A stretch of DNA of 64,000 bases from Streptomyces silvae (GTDB lineage Bacteria > Actinomycetota > Actinomycetes > Streptomycetales > Streptomycetaceae), in contig NZ_JAERUC010000153.1 in the NCBI RefSeq assembly GCF_016745505.1, forward strand, positions 1-64,000. Direction: 5' to 3'. Positions 15,921 to 27,531 of this stretch are shown here, one piece after another. Position 1 is the stretch's first letter. Every line of letters starts with the position of its first letter. The translations under genes were made by a program, and so were the position numbers. The notes beneath the pieces are model-generated. The model did not search any database. It saw only the letters and a list, made by a program, of their open reading frames with translations, and was not told where the DNA came from.

Positions 15921-16508
15921 TTGTCGAACGCCGCGCCCGTGGCCGTCACCGCCGACGCGCCCGCCCCCGGCGGAGACCCCCTGGCCGGCGCGGTGCCCCT
16001 GCGGTCCGCCGAGCAGCTGCGCGAGATCCTCGGGACACCGTGGCCGCTCGTCATCGACAAGGTCCACGAGGAGCTCACCGAGGCCGACCTGGACCTCCTG
16101 GCCCGTGCGCCGTTCTGCGCCGTCTCGACCTCGGACGCCGACGGCAACTGCGACACCTCGCCGCGCGGCGGCGAACCGGGCTTCACGCGGGTCCTGGACG
16201 CGCGGACGCTCGCCCTGCCCGATCTGCCGGGCAACCGGCGCGGCGACAGCTTCCACAACATCCTGTCCAACCCGCACGTCGGCCTGCTCTACCTGATACC
16301 CGGCGCGATGACCGTCCTGCGGATCAACGGGCGCGCCCGCATCCTCACGGACGCGCCCTTCTTCGACGCGATGACGGTGAAGGGCCGGCGCCCCGACCTG
16401 GCGCTGGTCGTGGAGATCGACGAGATCTATCTGCACTGCCCGGCGTCGCTGAAGCGCTCGGGCATGTGGGCCCCGGAGACGTGGGAGGGCGCGGCCGGGA
16501 AGGCCTGA
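15921..16508 (+). CDS. Pyridoxamine 5'-phosphate oxidase-family FMN-binding protein
   Basis: A 195-aa split-barrel flavin-binding protein. The core APFCAVSTSDADGNCDTSPRGG, then GNRRGDSFHNILSNPHVGLLYLIPG and LRINGRARI, is typical of the MSMEG_1061-like branch of the PPOX-type family. Some members are F420- or FMN-dependent reductases. The likely start is TTG at 15921 with GGAG six bases upstream; GTG 15939 is an alternative. It is divergent from ppk2 and converges on the Gly-rich protein gene. The substrate is unknown. Confidence 0.8.
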   Translation: MSNAAPVAVTADAPAPGGDPLAGAVPLRSAEQLREILGTPWPLVIDKVHEELTEADLDLLARAPFCAVSTSDADGNCDTSPRGGEPGFTRVLDARTLALPDLPGNRRGDSFHNILSNPHVGLLYLIPGAMTVLRINGRARILTDAPFFDAMTVKGRRPDLALVVEIDEIYLHCPASLKRSGMWAPETWEGAAGKA

Positions 16509-16533
16509 GCCGCTGTCGGAGGGCCGGCGGTGG

Positions 16534-17934
16534 CTAGAACCCGCCGCCTCCGAAGCCTCCGCCGTCGCCGAAACCGCCGCCTCCGAATCCGCCGCCGTCG
16601 CCGAAGCCGCCGCCGCCGAAGCCGGAGGAGTCGAAGTCGGAGCCGGAGACGTCGCCGCCTCCCCAGTCACCGCCGCCGCCTCCGCCGAAGTCACCGCCGC
16701 CGTACTCCGCCGCGTACGCCGGGGTGGAGAGCATCGAGCCGAGCATGGTGCCGACCAGCAGGCCCGGGAGGAGGCCGCCGCCGAAGTAGCCGCCGGCCCA
16801 GGGGCCGTAGGCCGGGCCCGCCTCCCAGTAGGGGCGCTGCCGGCCGTCGCCGACGTCGACGGTGCGGCTCATCGGGGCCTCGCCCTCGCGCAGCCTGACC
16901 TCGTCCGCGCCGCAGACCGGGACCTCACGGGCCGAGCCGCCGGACGGTGTCCACAGGACGTCCGCGACCGCCGGGCCGTGCCGGGGGTCGAAGAAGCAGG
17001 GCGGGCGGCGGGCCGGGAGCGGGCGGCCCTTGCGACGGGCCTCCAGGACGGTGAGGGAGAAGCGGCCGTCCTCCAGCGCCTTGGTCACTCCGCGTACGTC
17101 GGAGGGGTGGCGGGCGTTGCCCATGCGGGACTTGGCGTCCTCGTAGGAGTCGAGCGCGCGTTCGTAGTCGATGCGCATCGCGTTGTCCGCGCCCTTCTCG
17201 GCGGGATGGAAGTCCAGCCGGTCCAGGGTCTCGCCGTACGCGGTGATGTCCTCGTCCACGACGACCCGGAGCTTCTCCAGGGAGGCCTGCTCTTCCTCCT
17301 CCTTGCGCTTCCTGTTGCGGTGGGAGACCGCGAGCGCGGTGCCTCCGCCGAGCAGGACGACGCCTCCGAGGACGATCAGACCGGCCACGGGGAGCCCGTT
17401 GCGGCCGCCGTCGTCCGCCGCGCCTCCGGACCAGGAGGCCGGGGCGCTGCCGTTGGCCTCGTCCACGGCGCGGTCCACGAAGGCGTTGAGCTGGGTCGCG
17501 GCGTCGGTGTCCGCGCCGGGCGCCTTCACGGCGGTGGTGAGGTTCTCGACGGCCCGGGTGGGCATCACCTGCGGGTCGGCGCCCGCGTCGAAGCCGTCGC
17601 CGAGCCGGACCGCGTAGACGCCGGTGACTCCGGTGTCGGTGCGCAGGTTCTGGAGGAGGTTGTCGGGCGGGTACTCGGACGTGGCGGGCAGCACGGCCAC
17701 GAAGACCGGCTTGTCGGCGTCCACGATCTTCTTCTCCAGGGCGGCCTCCTGGGACGCCGAGAGCTGGCCGGACGCCGCCGGGTCGACGTAGACGGGGTCC
17801 TCCCGCAGAGCGGTGGCCACGTCGTCGATCGTGGAGGGGGCGGCGGCCTGGGCAGCGGGGACGATGGCCAGCACGGCCGCCGAGAGGATCAGCAGCAGGC
17901 AGGCCCACAGGGGAGCGAACAGCCTCTTCCGCAT
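16534..17934 (-). CDS. Membrane-anchored protein with long Gly-rich C-terminal tail (TPM-like layout)
   Basis: A 466-aa protein with a Sec signal, an extracytoplasmic domain of about 130 residues (DPVYVDPAASGQLSASQEAALEKK...), a single membrane helix near 185-205 (VAGLIVLGGVVLLGGG) and a basic/acidic stretch RKRKEEEEQ that starts a coiled-coil-like cytoplasmic part. A second short hydrophobic run (LLPGLLVGTMLGSML) follows, and the tail of about 50 residues is made almost only of Gly, Phe, Asp and Ser (GFGGGGFGDGG repeats). The layout is that of TPM_phosphatase-type proteins, but I cannot confirm the domain. The function is unknown. Confidence 0.65.
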   Translation of the reverse strand: MRKRLFAPLWACLLLILSAAVLAIVPAAQAAAPSTIDDVATALREDPVYVDPAASGQLSASQEAALEKKIVDADKPVFVAVLPATSEYPPDNLLQNLRTDTGVTGVYAVRLGDGFDAGADPQVMPTRAVENLTTAVKAPGADTDAATQLNAFVDRAVDEANGSAPASWSGGAADDGGRNGLPVAGLIVLGGVVLLGGGTALAVSHRNRKRKEEEEQASLEKLRVVVDEDITAYGETLDRLDFHPAEKGADNAMRIDYERALDSYEDAKSRMGNARHPSDVRGVTKALEDGRFSLTVLEARRKGRPLPARRPPCFFDPRHGPAVADVLWTPSGGSAREVPVCGADEVRLREGEAPMSRTVDVGDGRQRPYWEAGPAYGPWAGGYFGGGLLPGLLVGTMLGSMLSTPAYAAEYGGGDFGGGGGGDWGGGDVSGSDFDSSGFGGGGFGDGGGFGGGGFGDGGGFGGGGF

Positions 17935-17953
17935 ACTCCGAAAGTAACCCGAA

Positions 17954-17975
17954 CGGGCGACAAATGCGTCGCCCG
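17954..17975 (-). terminator. Hairpin terminator at the end of the beta-glucan operon
   Basis: Perfect 8-bp inverted repeat CGGGCGAC-N6-GTCGCCCG, 20 bp after the stop of the last operon gene (GH3) and before the Gly-rich protein gene on the same strand. Confidence 0.7.
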
Positions 17976-17995
17976 CCCGGGTCCCCTTCATGCTG

Positions 17996-20900
17996 TTACA
18001 CGGCGCGGTACGCCGCGCGCAGCTTCGCCACCGCCCCGGTGAGATCACCGGTGAGCAGCAGGTGGTCGGCCTCGGCGAACGGCTTGGACACCGCCGCGGT
18101 CAGCTTCCCGCCGGTCCTCTGCTGGACCAGGAGCCTCGCCCGGTCCACGATCTCCTTGCCGGCCGCGGTCCTCCCGAGGCCCGCCCGCTCGGCGAGCTGG
18201 GCGGCGACGGCGAGGGCGGTCAGGGTGGCTTCGCCGCCCGCCGGGGGCTTGCGCAGGGTGGTCAGTCCCCAGCCGTAGGGGAACTGCGGGTCGTACGTCG
18301 CGTCACCGACGTTGACCGGCAGCTGCGCCTCGGACTTCGGCCAGGTCACCGGGAGCTGCCCGGTGAAGGCCCGCTTGCCGTAGAGGACGTCGGCGACGCC
18401 GTCGCCCTCGGTGCCCGGCAGCCAGGAGGCGACCAGTGCGTCGATGTCGCCGAGCCGGTCGCCGATGAGCTGGGGGCGGCCGGAGACGACGAGGACCGCG
18501 CACTTCATGGCGGCGCAGACCGTGTCGATCGCCTTCTTGTCGGCGTCGGTGAGCTCCAGGTCGTGGCCGTTGCCCACGTCCCCGATGCCCTCGGCGTACG
18601 GCTTCTCGCCGACGACCACGACACCGGCGTCGTACCCGGCGGTCGGTGCGGAGGCGTCCTGGGACCAGGTGGCCGACGAGGTGTTCTTCTCGATGCCGTC
18701 CAGGATGGTCGTGCCCGTGGTGGTGGCGCCGGAGGCGCCCTGCCAGCTGATGGTCCAGCCGCCGGCCTGGTTGCCGAGGTCGTCGGCGTTGGACCCGGCG
18801 ACGTAGACCTTCTGCGAGGGCTTGAGCGGGAGGACCGCGCCGTCGTTCTTCAGCAGCACCTGGGACTTGGCGGCCGCCTCGCGGGCGACCGCGCGGTGGG
18901 CCGCCGAGCCGACCTCGTCCAGGTTGGAGGTGTCGGCGTACGGCTTCTCGAAGAGGCCGAGGCGGAACTTCTGGGTGAGGATCCGGGACACCGCGTCGTC
19001 GATCCTGGCCTGCTCGATCCGGCCGGCGGTGACCTCGTCCTGGAGCGTCTTCGTGAAGTCCTGGTACGCGGTCGGGACCATGATCATGTCGAGTCCGGCG
19101 TTGACCGAGGTCCTCACGTCGCTCGCGTAGTCGCCGGGGATCTGGTCGATGGCCTGCCAGTCGCTGATGACGAAGCCCTCGAAGCCCATCCGGTCCTTGA
19201 GCACGCCGTTGATCATCTCCGCGTTGGCGTGCATCTTCACCGGGCCCGCGTCGTCGCCGAGGACGTCCAGCGAGGAGTACGACGGCATGACCGTGCCGAC
19301 GCCCCGCTTCACGGACTCCGCGAACGGCGCGAGGTGGACGGCTTCGAGCTCCTTGCGCGTGACCTTCGTGACGCCCTGGTCGATGGTGTACGAGCCGGTG
19401 GTGGACGAGCCGAACTCGGTGCCGCCGTCGCCGACGAAGTGCTTGGCGCTGGCCAGCACCTTGTCGTTGCGGGCGAGGTCCTTGCCCGACGGGCTGCCCT
19501 GCATGCCGGTGATGACCGTCTCCATGGCCTCGACCAGCGCCGGGTCCTCGCCGTACGCCTCGTAGGAGCGGCCCCACCGCTCGTCGCGGGTGACGCAGAC
19601 ACAGGGCGCGAAGTCCCACGGGATGCCGGTGGCGCGCACCTCGTTGGCGGTGACCGCACCCGTCTTCTCGGCGAGCTTCGGGTCGCGGCCGGCACCGATG
19701 CCGATGTTGTGCGGCATGATCGTCGAGCCGATGACGTTGTTGTGGCCGTGCACCGCGTCCACGCCGTAGATCAGCGGGATCTGGAAGCGGGTCGCCTGCG
19801 CGCGCAGCTGGTAGGCGTCCACCATCTTCGCCCAGGCCTCGGGCGTGTTCGGGGTGGGCACGGAGCCGCCGCCGGAGAGCAGCGAGCCGAGGTCGTACGT
19901 GGCGATGTCGCCCTGCGACCGCAGCGCGTTGCGCTCCGCCTGGGTCATCTGGCCGGCCTTCTCGGCCGGGGACATCCGCGCGAGCAGGTCGGCGACGCGC
20001 TGCTTCACCGGGAGCTTCGCGTTCTGGTACGGCAGCCCGTGGGCGTCGATGACGACCTGGGGGTTCTCCTTGGGCGCCTTGGCCCCGGTGACGGTGAGTT
20101 CGAGCGGGACGGTCTCCGCCGACTCGGCGCCCTTGTCCTTGGTGGTGCGCACGGAGACGGTGTGCGTGGTGCCGGAGGCGGTGCCCGCGGGGAAGGTGTG
20201 GGTGCCGGTGACCGGGGTGTAGTCCTTGCCGGACTCGGCGCTGCCGCCCTTGGTCGTGTACGCGACGGTGACGGGCTCCTCGACGGGGGCCGATCCTGTG
20301 GTGGCGACGGAGATCTTGATGTCCGCCGTGCCGCCCTCCTTGACCGGGTGCACCGCGGAGTCGACGACGACGCTCGCCTTGAGGGCCGGGTCGGCCTTGC
20401 CGTACAGCTCGACGGCGTCCATGGCGAAGGAGCCGGGGGCGCCGGTCGGGAGGGTGAGGGCGTAGCCCCACATCTCGTTCAGGCCGAGGATCTGGTCGAT
20501 GCCGCCGACGGGCTGGTAGTCGGCGCGGTAGACGAAGTCCGCGAAGGGGATCTCGACCTGGTGCCAGCCCTCCCAGTCGTCGGTGAAGGAGGTGGTCCAG
20601 AGTTCGGAGGCGCCGCCGTTGGCTCCGCCGTCCTTGATCTCGAAGTTGATCCGCTTGCCCGAACCGGGCGGCAGGGGCGCGGTGTTCTGGCCGTACCACC
20701 AGAAGCGGATGCCCTTGTGGGCCGTCCAGTCCTTCGGGGGCTGGTCGACGGCGAACTCGTGGCTGAGCCCGCCGTAGGAGCTGATGTCGTAGGTGCCCGA
20801 CAGGACCTTGGCGCCCTCGGGTGCGTCGGCGCGCTCCTCGAAGGTGAGGGCGGGGTGGTCGTCGGTGTCTCCGCCCCAGGTGAAGAGGGAGTCGGCGGGC

Positions 20901-21085
20901 GGACCGCCGAGCGGGACCTCGCCCTCGAAGCGGTCGACGAGGACGGGCGCGGGGTCGTCCTCGGCGCCGGCCGCCGCGCTGGGGACGGCCCCGGCGAGCA
21001 GGGAGGCGAGGACGGTGGCCGCGGCGAGCGCGGCCGTGGCCGGTCTCGCGCGGTGTCGGGCGCGGGCGTGCGGGGTGCGTGGCAT
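17996..21085 (-). CDS. Secreted multidomain GH3 beta-glucosidase (CBM11-like, Calx-beta, GH3)
   Basis: A 1029-aa secreted enzyme and the last gene of the operon. After the signal peptide (ends near PSAAAGAE) comes a jelly-roll carbohydrate-binding region of about 170 residues (VLVDRFEG..., KGIRFWWYGQNT, WHQVEIPFADF) like CBM11. A Calx-beta-like domain follows (about 210-310, TVAYTTKGGSAESGKDYTPVTG). The GH3 N-domain has KHFVGDGGTEFG and the nucleophile Asp642 in VISDWQAI; the GH3 C-domain has LLKNDGAVLPL; and a C-terminal helical tail closes the protein. GH3 enzymes release glucose from beta-glucan oligomers. Location outside the cell complements the cytoplasmic GH1. The ATG at 21085 is the only start fitting the signal. 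Confidence 0.93.
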   Translation of the reverse strand: MPRTPHARARHRARPATAALAAATVLASLLAGAVPSAAAGAEDDPAPVLVDRFEGEVPLGGPPADSLFTWGGDTDDHPALTFEERADAPEGAKVLSGTYDISSYGGLSHEFAVDQPPKDWTAHKGIRFWWYGQNTAPLPPGSGKRINFEIKDGGANGGASELWTTSFTDDWEGWHQVEIPFADFVYRADYQPVGGIDQILGLNEMWGYALTLPTGAPGSFAMDAVELYGKADPALKASVVVDSAVHPVKEGGTADIKISVATTGSAPVEEPVTVAYTTKGGSAESGKDYTPVTGTHTFPAGTASGTTHTVSVRTTKDKGAESAETVPLELTVTGAKAPKENPQVVIDAHGLPYQNAKLPVKQRVADLLARMSPAEKAGQMTQAERNALRSQGDIATYDLGSLLSGGGSVPTPNTPEAWAKMVDAYQLRAQATRFQIPLIYGVDAVHGHNNVIGSTIMPHNIGIGAGRDPKLAEKTGAVTANEVRATGIPWDFAPCVCVTRDERWGRSYEAYGEDPALVEAMETVITGMQGSPSGKDLARNDKVLASAKHFVGDGGTEFGSSTTGSYTIDQGVTKVTRKELEAVHLAPFAESVKRGVGTVMPSYSSLDVLGDDAGPVKMHANAEMINGVLKDRMGFEGFVISDWQAIDQIPGDYASDVRTSVNAGLDMIMVPTAYQDFTKTLQDEVTAGRIEQARIDDAVSRILTQKFRLGLFEKPYADTSNLDEVGSAAHRAVAREAAAKSQVLLKNDGAVLPLKPSQKVYVAGSNADDLGNQAGGWTISWQGASGATTTGTTILDGIEKNTSSATWSQDASAPTAGYDAGVVVVGEKPYAEGIGDVGNGHDLELTDADKKAIDTVCAAMKCAVLVVSGRPQLIGDRLGDIDALVASWLPGTEGDGVADVLYGKRAFTGQLPVTWPKSEAQLPVNVGDATYDPQFPYGWGLTTLRKPPAGGEATLTALAVAAQLAERAGLGRTAAGKEIVDRARLLVQQRTGGKLTAAVSKPFAEADHLLLTGDLTGAVAKLRAAYRAV

Positions 21086-21117
21086 GTGCGGCTCTCTTCC
21101 GTGTGTCGGAGGTGCGG

Positions 21118-22992
21118 CTACTTCTGTTCGACCCGGACCCAGTCGATCTCCGCCTTGACGCCGCCCTGCGCGACCCGGTCGACGCTGGACTGCGGGAGGC
21201 CCCAGTAGGGCTGGGTGACCTTGTTCCAGCCGGCGGGGTAGGCGCCGCCGAGGGCCAGGTTGAGGATCACGTACTGGTTGTGGTCGAAGACCCACTTGCC
21301 ACGCGTGGACTCCAGCTTCTGGCGGGAGGTCCGCTGCACGACACGGTCGTCGACGGTGAACGTCATGCCCTCGGGCGTCCACTCGACGCCGTAGGTGTGC
21401 CACTGGTCGGCCCGGCCGCCGTTCGGATACGTCTGGGAGGCGCCGATGTTGCCGTCCGCGGAGTAGCCGGGGCCGTGCAGGGCGGAGCTGGTCCAGTCGC
21501 CGTAGCCGATGTTCTCCATGATGTCGGTCTCGCCGGAGCCGGGCCAGGAGACCGCCGGGTCGTCGACGTCGCTGCCCAGCATCCAGAAGGCCGGCCAGAA
21601 CCCGTCGCCGACGGGCAGCTTCATACGGGCGCTGACCTTGCCGTACGTGAAGTCGAACTTGGTGTTGGTGTCGACGCGTCCGGAGGTGAAGTCGAAGGTG
21701 CCGTTGGGGGTGGGTGTGCAGCCCTTGCAGTACTTCGACTCCAGGACCAGGGCGCCGTTCTCGGTGCGGATGTTGTCCGGCGAGTCGACGTACGCCTGTG
21801 ACTCGCCGTTGACCGGGCCCATCTCCGTACCGGTGCGCACCACCCGCCACTTGGAGCGGTCGAGGCCGGAGCCGGTGAAGTCGTCGAAGAACGTCGTCCG
21901 GTACGCGCCGCCGGTGTCCCGGGGCAGCGCCGGGTAGGCGGCGTCCGCGCTGCCTCCGGTCCCCCAGACCTGGAACTCGTAGAGCGAGTAGCCGAACTGC
22001 GCGGTGGAGGGCGCCGGGTTGTAGAAGGAGCGGCGTTCCCTGCCGAGCATCCGGACGTAGCGGCCGGTGGCGGGGGTGGAGAGGGTGATCGTGTCGTGGC
22101 GGCCCACGGCGTCGCCCGGGGACTTCACGTCGGCGCGTCCGGCCGCCACCTCGGCGGCGGACGGGCGGTGGACGGTGCGCCACGTCCTGTTGTCGTCGGA
22201 GACCTGGATCTCGTAGTCGACGGCGTAGGCGGCCTCCCAGTAGAGGTCGAGGCTGCTGATGGTGGAGGTGGCGCCGAGGTCGACGCCCACCCAGCGGTCG
22301 GCGTTCCAGTCGGAGGACCAGCGCGACCGGTCGGCCTTGAGGTCGGCGGGCCAGCCGCCGTCGGTGATGTAGGCGGGCGAGTTCCCGGCGTGCTGGTAGA
22401 GGTTGCCGAAGGCGGGGTGGTTCAGGGCGAGGTTGGCGCGGGCCGTCGACGCGGGGGCCGGCTCACCGCCGTACACCTGGAAGGAGAACAGGGAGTAGCC
22501 CCAGGCCGTGCCGCGCTCCACGCCACGCATCCGGACGTAGCGGCCGGTGACCTCCTGCGGGTAGGTGTGGGCCGTGACGGTGCCGCCGGTGCCCGCGTCC
22601 TCCGTGTAGAAGTCCGTCCAGTTCGTGCCGTCCCGGGACACCTCCAGGACGTACCGCTTGCCGTAGGCGGCCTCCCACTCCAGCTTCACCTGGTTGATGC
22701 GGATGGTGGAGCCGAGGTCGATCCGTATCCAGGCGTCGTCGGCGAAGTCGCTGGACCAGCGGGTGGCGGCGTCACCGTCGGCGACGGCTCCGGGGCCCGA
22801 CGCGCCGTTCTCGCTGCCGGACGCGGTGACCGCGCCGGGGTTCGCCGTGTAGGCGGCAGCGGCGCGGTCCGTGTCCCAGGCCGCGGCGGCGGCCCGGGCG
22901 GCGGGGTCGGGGGCGGGCGCCGCGAGGGCCATGGGGGCGGTGAGGGCGACCAGGGCGGCGGCGGTCACGAGTAACGTCGTACGAGAAGGCAT
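21118..22992 (-). CDS. Secreted GH16 endo-beta-1,3-glucanase with two discoidin-type domains
   Basis: A 624-aa enzyme with a Sec signal, two F5/8-type C (CBM32-like) domains at roughly 50-185 and 190-345 (both with AVDGD/..RWSSD, IDLG, GRYVRMLGRER-type segments), then a GH16 domain. The catalytic signature is Glu488-x-Asp490-x-x-Glu493 in GETDIMENIG, the laminarinase type without the extra Met of kappa-carrageenases. It would cut long beta-1,3-glucan outside the cell. Codon 7 is TTA (22972-22974), as in the cellulase at 9810, implying bldA dependence. AGGAGCG precedes the ATG by eight bases. It is the seventh gene of the operon, with gaps of about 30 bp on either side. Confidence 0.94.
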   Translation of the reverse strand: MPSRTTLLVTAAALVALTAPMALAAPAPDPAARAAAAAWDTDRAAAAYTANPGAVTASGSENGASGPGAVADGDAATRWSSDFADDAWIRIDLGSTIRINQVKLEWEAAYGKRYVLEVSRDGTNWTDFYTEDAGTGGTVTAHTYPQEVTGRYVRMRGVERGTAWGYSLFSFQVYGGEPAPASTARANLALNHPAFGNLYQHAGNSPAYITDGGWPADLKADRSRWSSDWNADRWVGVDLGATSTISSLDLYWEAAYAVDYEIQVSDDNRTWRTVHRPSAAEVAAGRADVKSPGDAVGRHDTITLSTPATGRYVRMLGRERRSFYNPAPSTAQFGYSLYEFQVWGTGGSADAAYPALPRDTGGAYRTTFFDDFTGSGLDRSKWRVVRTGTEMGPVNGESQAYVDSPDNIRTENGALVLESKYCKGCTPTPNGTFDFTSGRVDTNTKFDFTYGKVSARMKLPVGDGFWPAFWMLGSDVDDPAVSWPGSGETDIMENIGYGDWTSSALHGPGYSADGNIGASQTYPNGGRADQWHTYGVEWTPEGMTFTVDDRVVQRTSRQKLESTRGKWVFDHNQYVILNLALGGAYPAGWNKVTQPYWGLPQSSVDRVAQGGVKAEIDWVRVEQK

Positions 22993-23022
22993 GGGGGCGC
23001 TCCTATACGGGTCGGTCCTGCG

Positions 23023-24435
<1,413 letters not shown>

Positions 24436-24488
24436 GGTTCTCCGTGACTCCGGTTCTGCTGTGGGGTGGTGGGCGGCGGTGCGGGCGG

Positions 24489-25471
<983 letters not shown>

Positions 25472-25475
<4 letters not shown>

Positions 25476-26545
25476 GCGCTGTGCTCCTTGCTGGGCGTTC
25501 CGGGCGACTCGGGCTCCTCGGCCGGCCCGGGGGCGGCGGATGCGGTGGTACGGGCCACCGGGGTGAAGCCGGGCGCGGTCTTCTCGGGCGCGGTGGTGCG
25601 GGCCACCGGGGTGAAGCCGACCCGCATCCGGACCTTCCGGGAGGAGCCCGTCGCGGTGCGCAGGCGCGGGTTGACGAACTCGTCGATGCCGAAGTTGATG
25701 AGGGAGAGCGCGGTGCCCAGCAGGGCGATGCACAGGCCGGCCGGGACGAACCACCACCAGGCGCCCTGGGCCAGGGCCTGGTTGGACTGCGCCCAGAAGA
25801 GCACCGTCCCCCAGTTCCAGTGGGAGATGTCGGCCACGCCGATGAAGGCGAGCGTGATCTCGGAGAGGACCGCGAAGATGACGGTGCCGACGAAGCCGGA
25901 CGCGATGACGGCGGTGAGGTTCGGCATGACCTCGAAGAGGATGATCCGCCAGGTCGACTCACCGGTGGCGCGGGCCGCCTCCACGTAGTCGCGGCGCCGC
26001 AGCGACAGGGTCTGGGCGCGCAGCACACGCGCTCCCCAGGCCCATGAGGTGAGGGCGATGACGGCGGCGATCAGCAGGTCCCCGGTGTCCTCGACGAAGC
26101 TCGCGATGATGATGATCAGCGGCAGGCCCGGGATGACGAGGAAGATGTTGGAGAGCATCGAGAGGATCTCGTCGGCGGCTCCGCCGAGGAACCCCGCGCT
26201 GACCCCGATGAGCACGGACAGCACGGTCGCCAGGATGCCGGCGAGGAATCCGACGAACAGCACGCCGCGGGTGCCGACCAGGATCTGGGAGAGGACGTCC
26301 TGCCCGGTCTGGGTCGTCCCGAACCAGTGGGCGGAGGACGGCGGTTGCAGCAGCTGGTCGCTCATCGCGTCCGGGTCGTACGGGGCGAGCCAGGGGCCCG
26401 CCACGGCGAGGATCACGAAGAACGCGAGGATGAGCAGCCCGGTGCGGGTCTTCCCTCCGCGCAGGAAGCGGAACCTCGCCCGGCCCGCGGCGGCGGGGGT
26501 GGGCGGGTCGTCCAGTACGGCGACGTCGGTGGCGGTGACGGACAC
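25472..26545 (-). CDS. ABC transporter permease, DppC-like
   Basis: A 357-aa permease with an N-terminal membrane helix (LLILAFFVILAVAGPWLAP) followed by the OppC-type extracellular N-domain (HWFGTTQTGQDVLSQI). Four to five further helices follow, with the cytoplasmic EAA-like loop DYVEAARATGESTWRIILFEVMPN that docks the ATPase. The C-terminus carries an unusual extension of about 45 residues holding two copies of GFTPVARTTA, encoded by a 30-bp direct repeat 48 bp apart. It overlaps the downstream ATPase gene and sits 5 bp after the DppB-like permease. Confidence 0.9.
25542..25619 (-). repeat. 30-bp direct repeat in the 3' end of the DppC-like gene
   Basis: Copies at 25542-25571 and 25590-25619 differ by one base, and a 48-bp period keeps the reading frame. 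They encode the duplicated GFTPVARTTA tail. Confidence 0.85.
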
Positions 26546-26550
26546 GGTCG

Positions 26551-27531
26551 TCAGGCCTCCTTACGAGTGCGGGGGTCGAGGAGGGCGTAGGCCATGTCGG
26601 CCAGCAGGTTCGCGGCGAGCACGGAGAGCGTGATGATCAGGAACACGCCCTGCATCAGCGGGTAGTCCTTGGCTCCGACGGCCTGGAACAGCTGGTAGCC
26701 GATGCCCGGGTAGGAGAAGACCATCTCGACCAGCAGGGTCCCGCCGACGATGAAGCCGAGCGAGAGCGCGAAGCCGGAGATGTTGGGCAGGACCGCGTTG
26801 CGGGCGGCGTAGGAGAACATCACGCGCCGCTCGGACAGGCCCTTGGCCTGCGCGACCATGACGTAGTCCTCGGAGGAGACGGTCACCATCATGTTGCGCA
26901 TGCCGAGGATCCAGCCGGCGATGGCGCTGAGCACGATCGTCACGCCGGGCAGCACCCCGTGGTAGAGCGCGCTGGAGACGAACGGCCAGTCGAAGGCCGG
27001 GACCAGGGAGTTGTCGTAGCCTCCGGCGGCCGGGAAGATCTGCCACTTCACCGCGAACACGGCGATGGCGATGAGGCCGAGCCAGAAGTACGGGATGGCG
27101 GAGATGAAGGTGGTCACGGGCAGCAGCCCGTCCAGCCAGGAGCCGCGCCGCCAGCCGCTGTAGACGCCGATGCCGGTGCCGAGCAGGAAGCTGATCAGGG
27201 TGGTGATGCCGACCAGCGCGAGCGTCCAGGGCAGCGACTGGGAGATCACCTCGCCGACCGGGGTCGGGAAGAAGGTGAAGGACAGCCCGAGGTCGCCGTC
27301 GAGCAGGTGCGACCAGTAGTCGGTGTACTGCGACCAGATGGACGCGTTCTCCTCCAGCCCGAACAGCGCCTGGAGCGAGGCGATGGCGGAGGTGTCGAGC
27401 TGCCCCTGGTAGCGGCTGATCAGAGCCTCGACGGGATCACCCGGCATCAGGCGCGGGATCAGGAAGTTGATGGTGATGGCGGCCCACGCGGTGATCGCGT
27501 AGAAGGCGATCCGCTGGAGGATGTACTTCAC
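26551..27531 (-). CDS. ABC transporter permease, DppB-like
   Basis: A 326-aa permease. The N-terminus [31 protein letters not shown] is the standard DppB/OppB opening, with the PGDP motif. Six helices follow, and the EAA loop is [28 protein letters not shown]. The GTG start at 27531 overlaps the upstream ATPase stop (GTGA), indicating translational coupling. It forms the channel with the DppC-like permease. Confidence 0.9.
   Translation of the reverse strand: MKYILQRIAFYAITAWAAITINFLIPRLMPGDPVEALISRYQGQLDTSAIASLQALFGLEENASIWSQYTDYWSHLLDGDLGLSFTFFPTPVGEVISQSLPWTLALVGITTLISFLLGTGIGVYSGWRRGSWLDGLLPVTTFISAIPYFWLGLIAIAVFAVKWQIFPAAGGYDNSLVPAFDWPFVSSALYHGVLPGVTIVLSAIAGWILGMRNMMVTVSSEDYVMVAQAKGLSERRVMFSYAARNAVLPNISGFALSLGFIVGGTLLVEMVFSYPGIGYQLFQAVGAKDYPLMQGVFLIITLSVLAANLLADMAYALLDPRTRKEA

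Noticed and set aside
22992-23005. CebR-like box (12 of 14 matches) at the GH16 start codon
   Set aside because: It overlaps the ATG and the AGGAG ribosome binding site, which explains most of the matching bases, and the two mismatches break the palindrome. Not counted as an operator.
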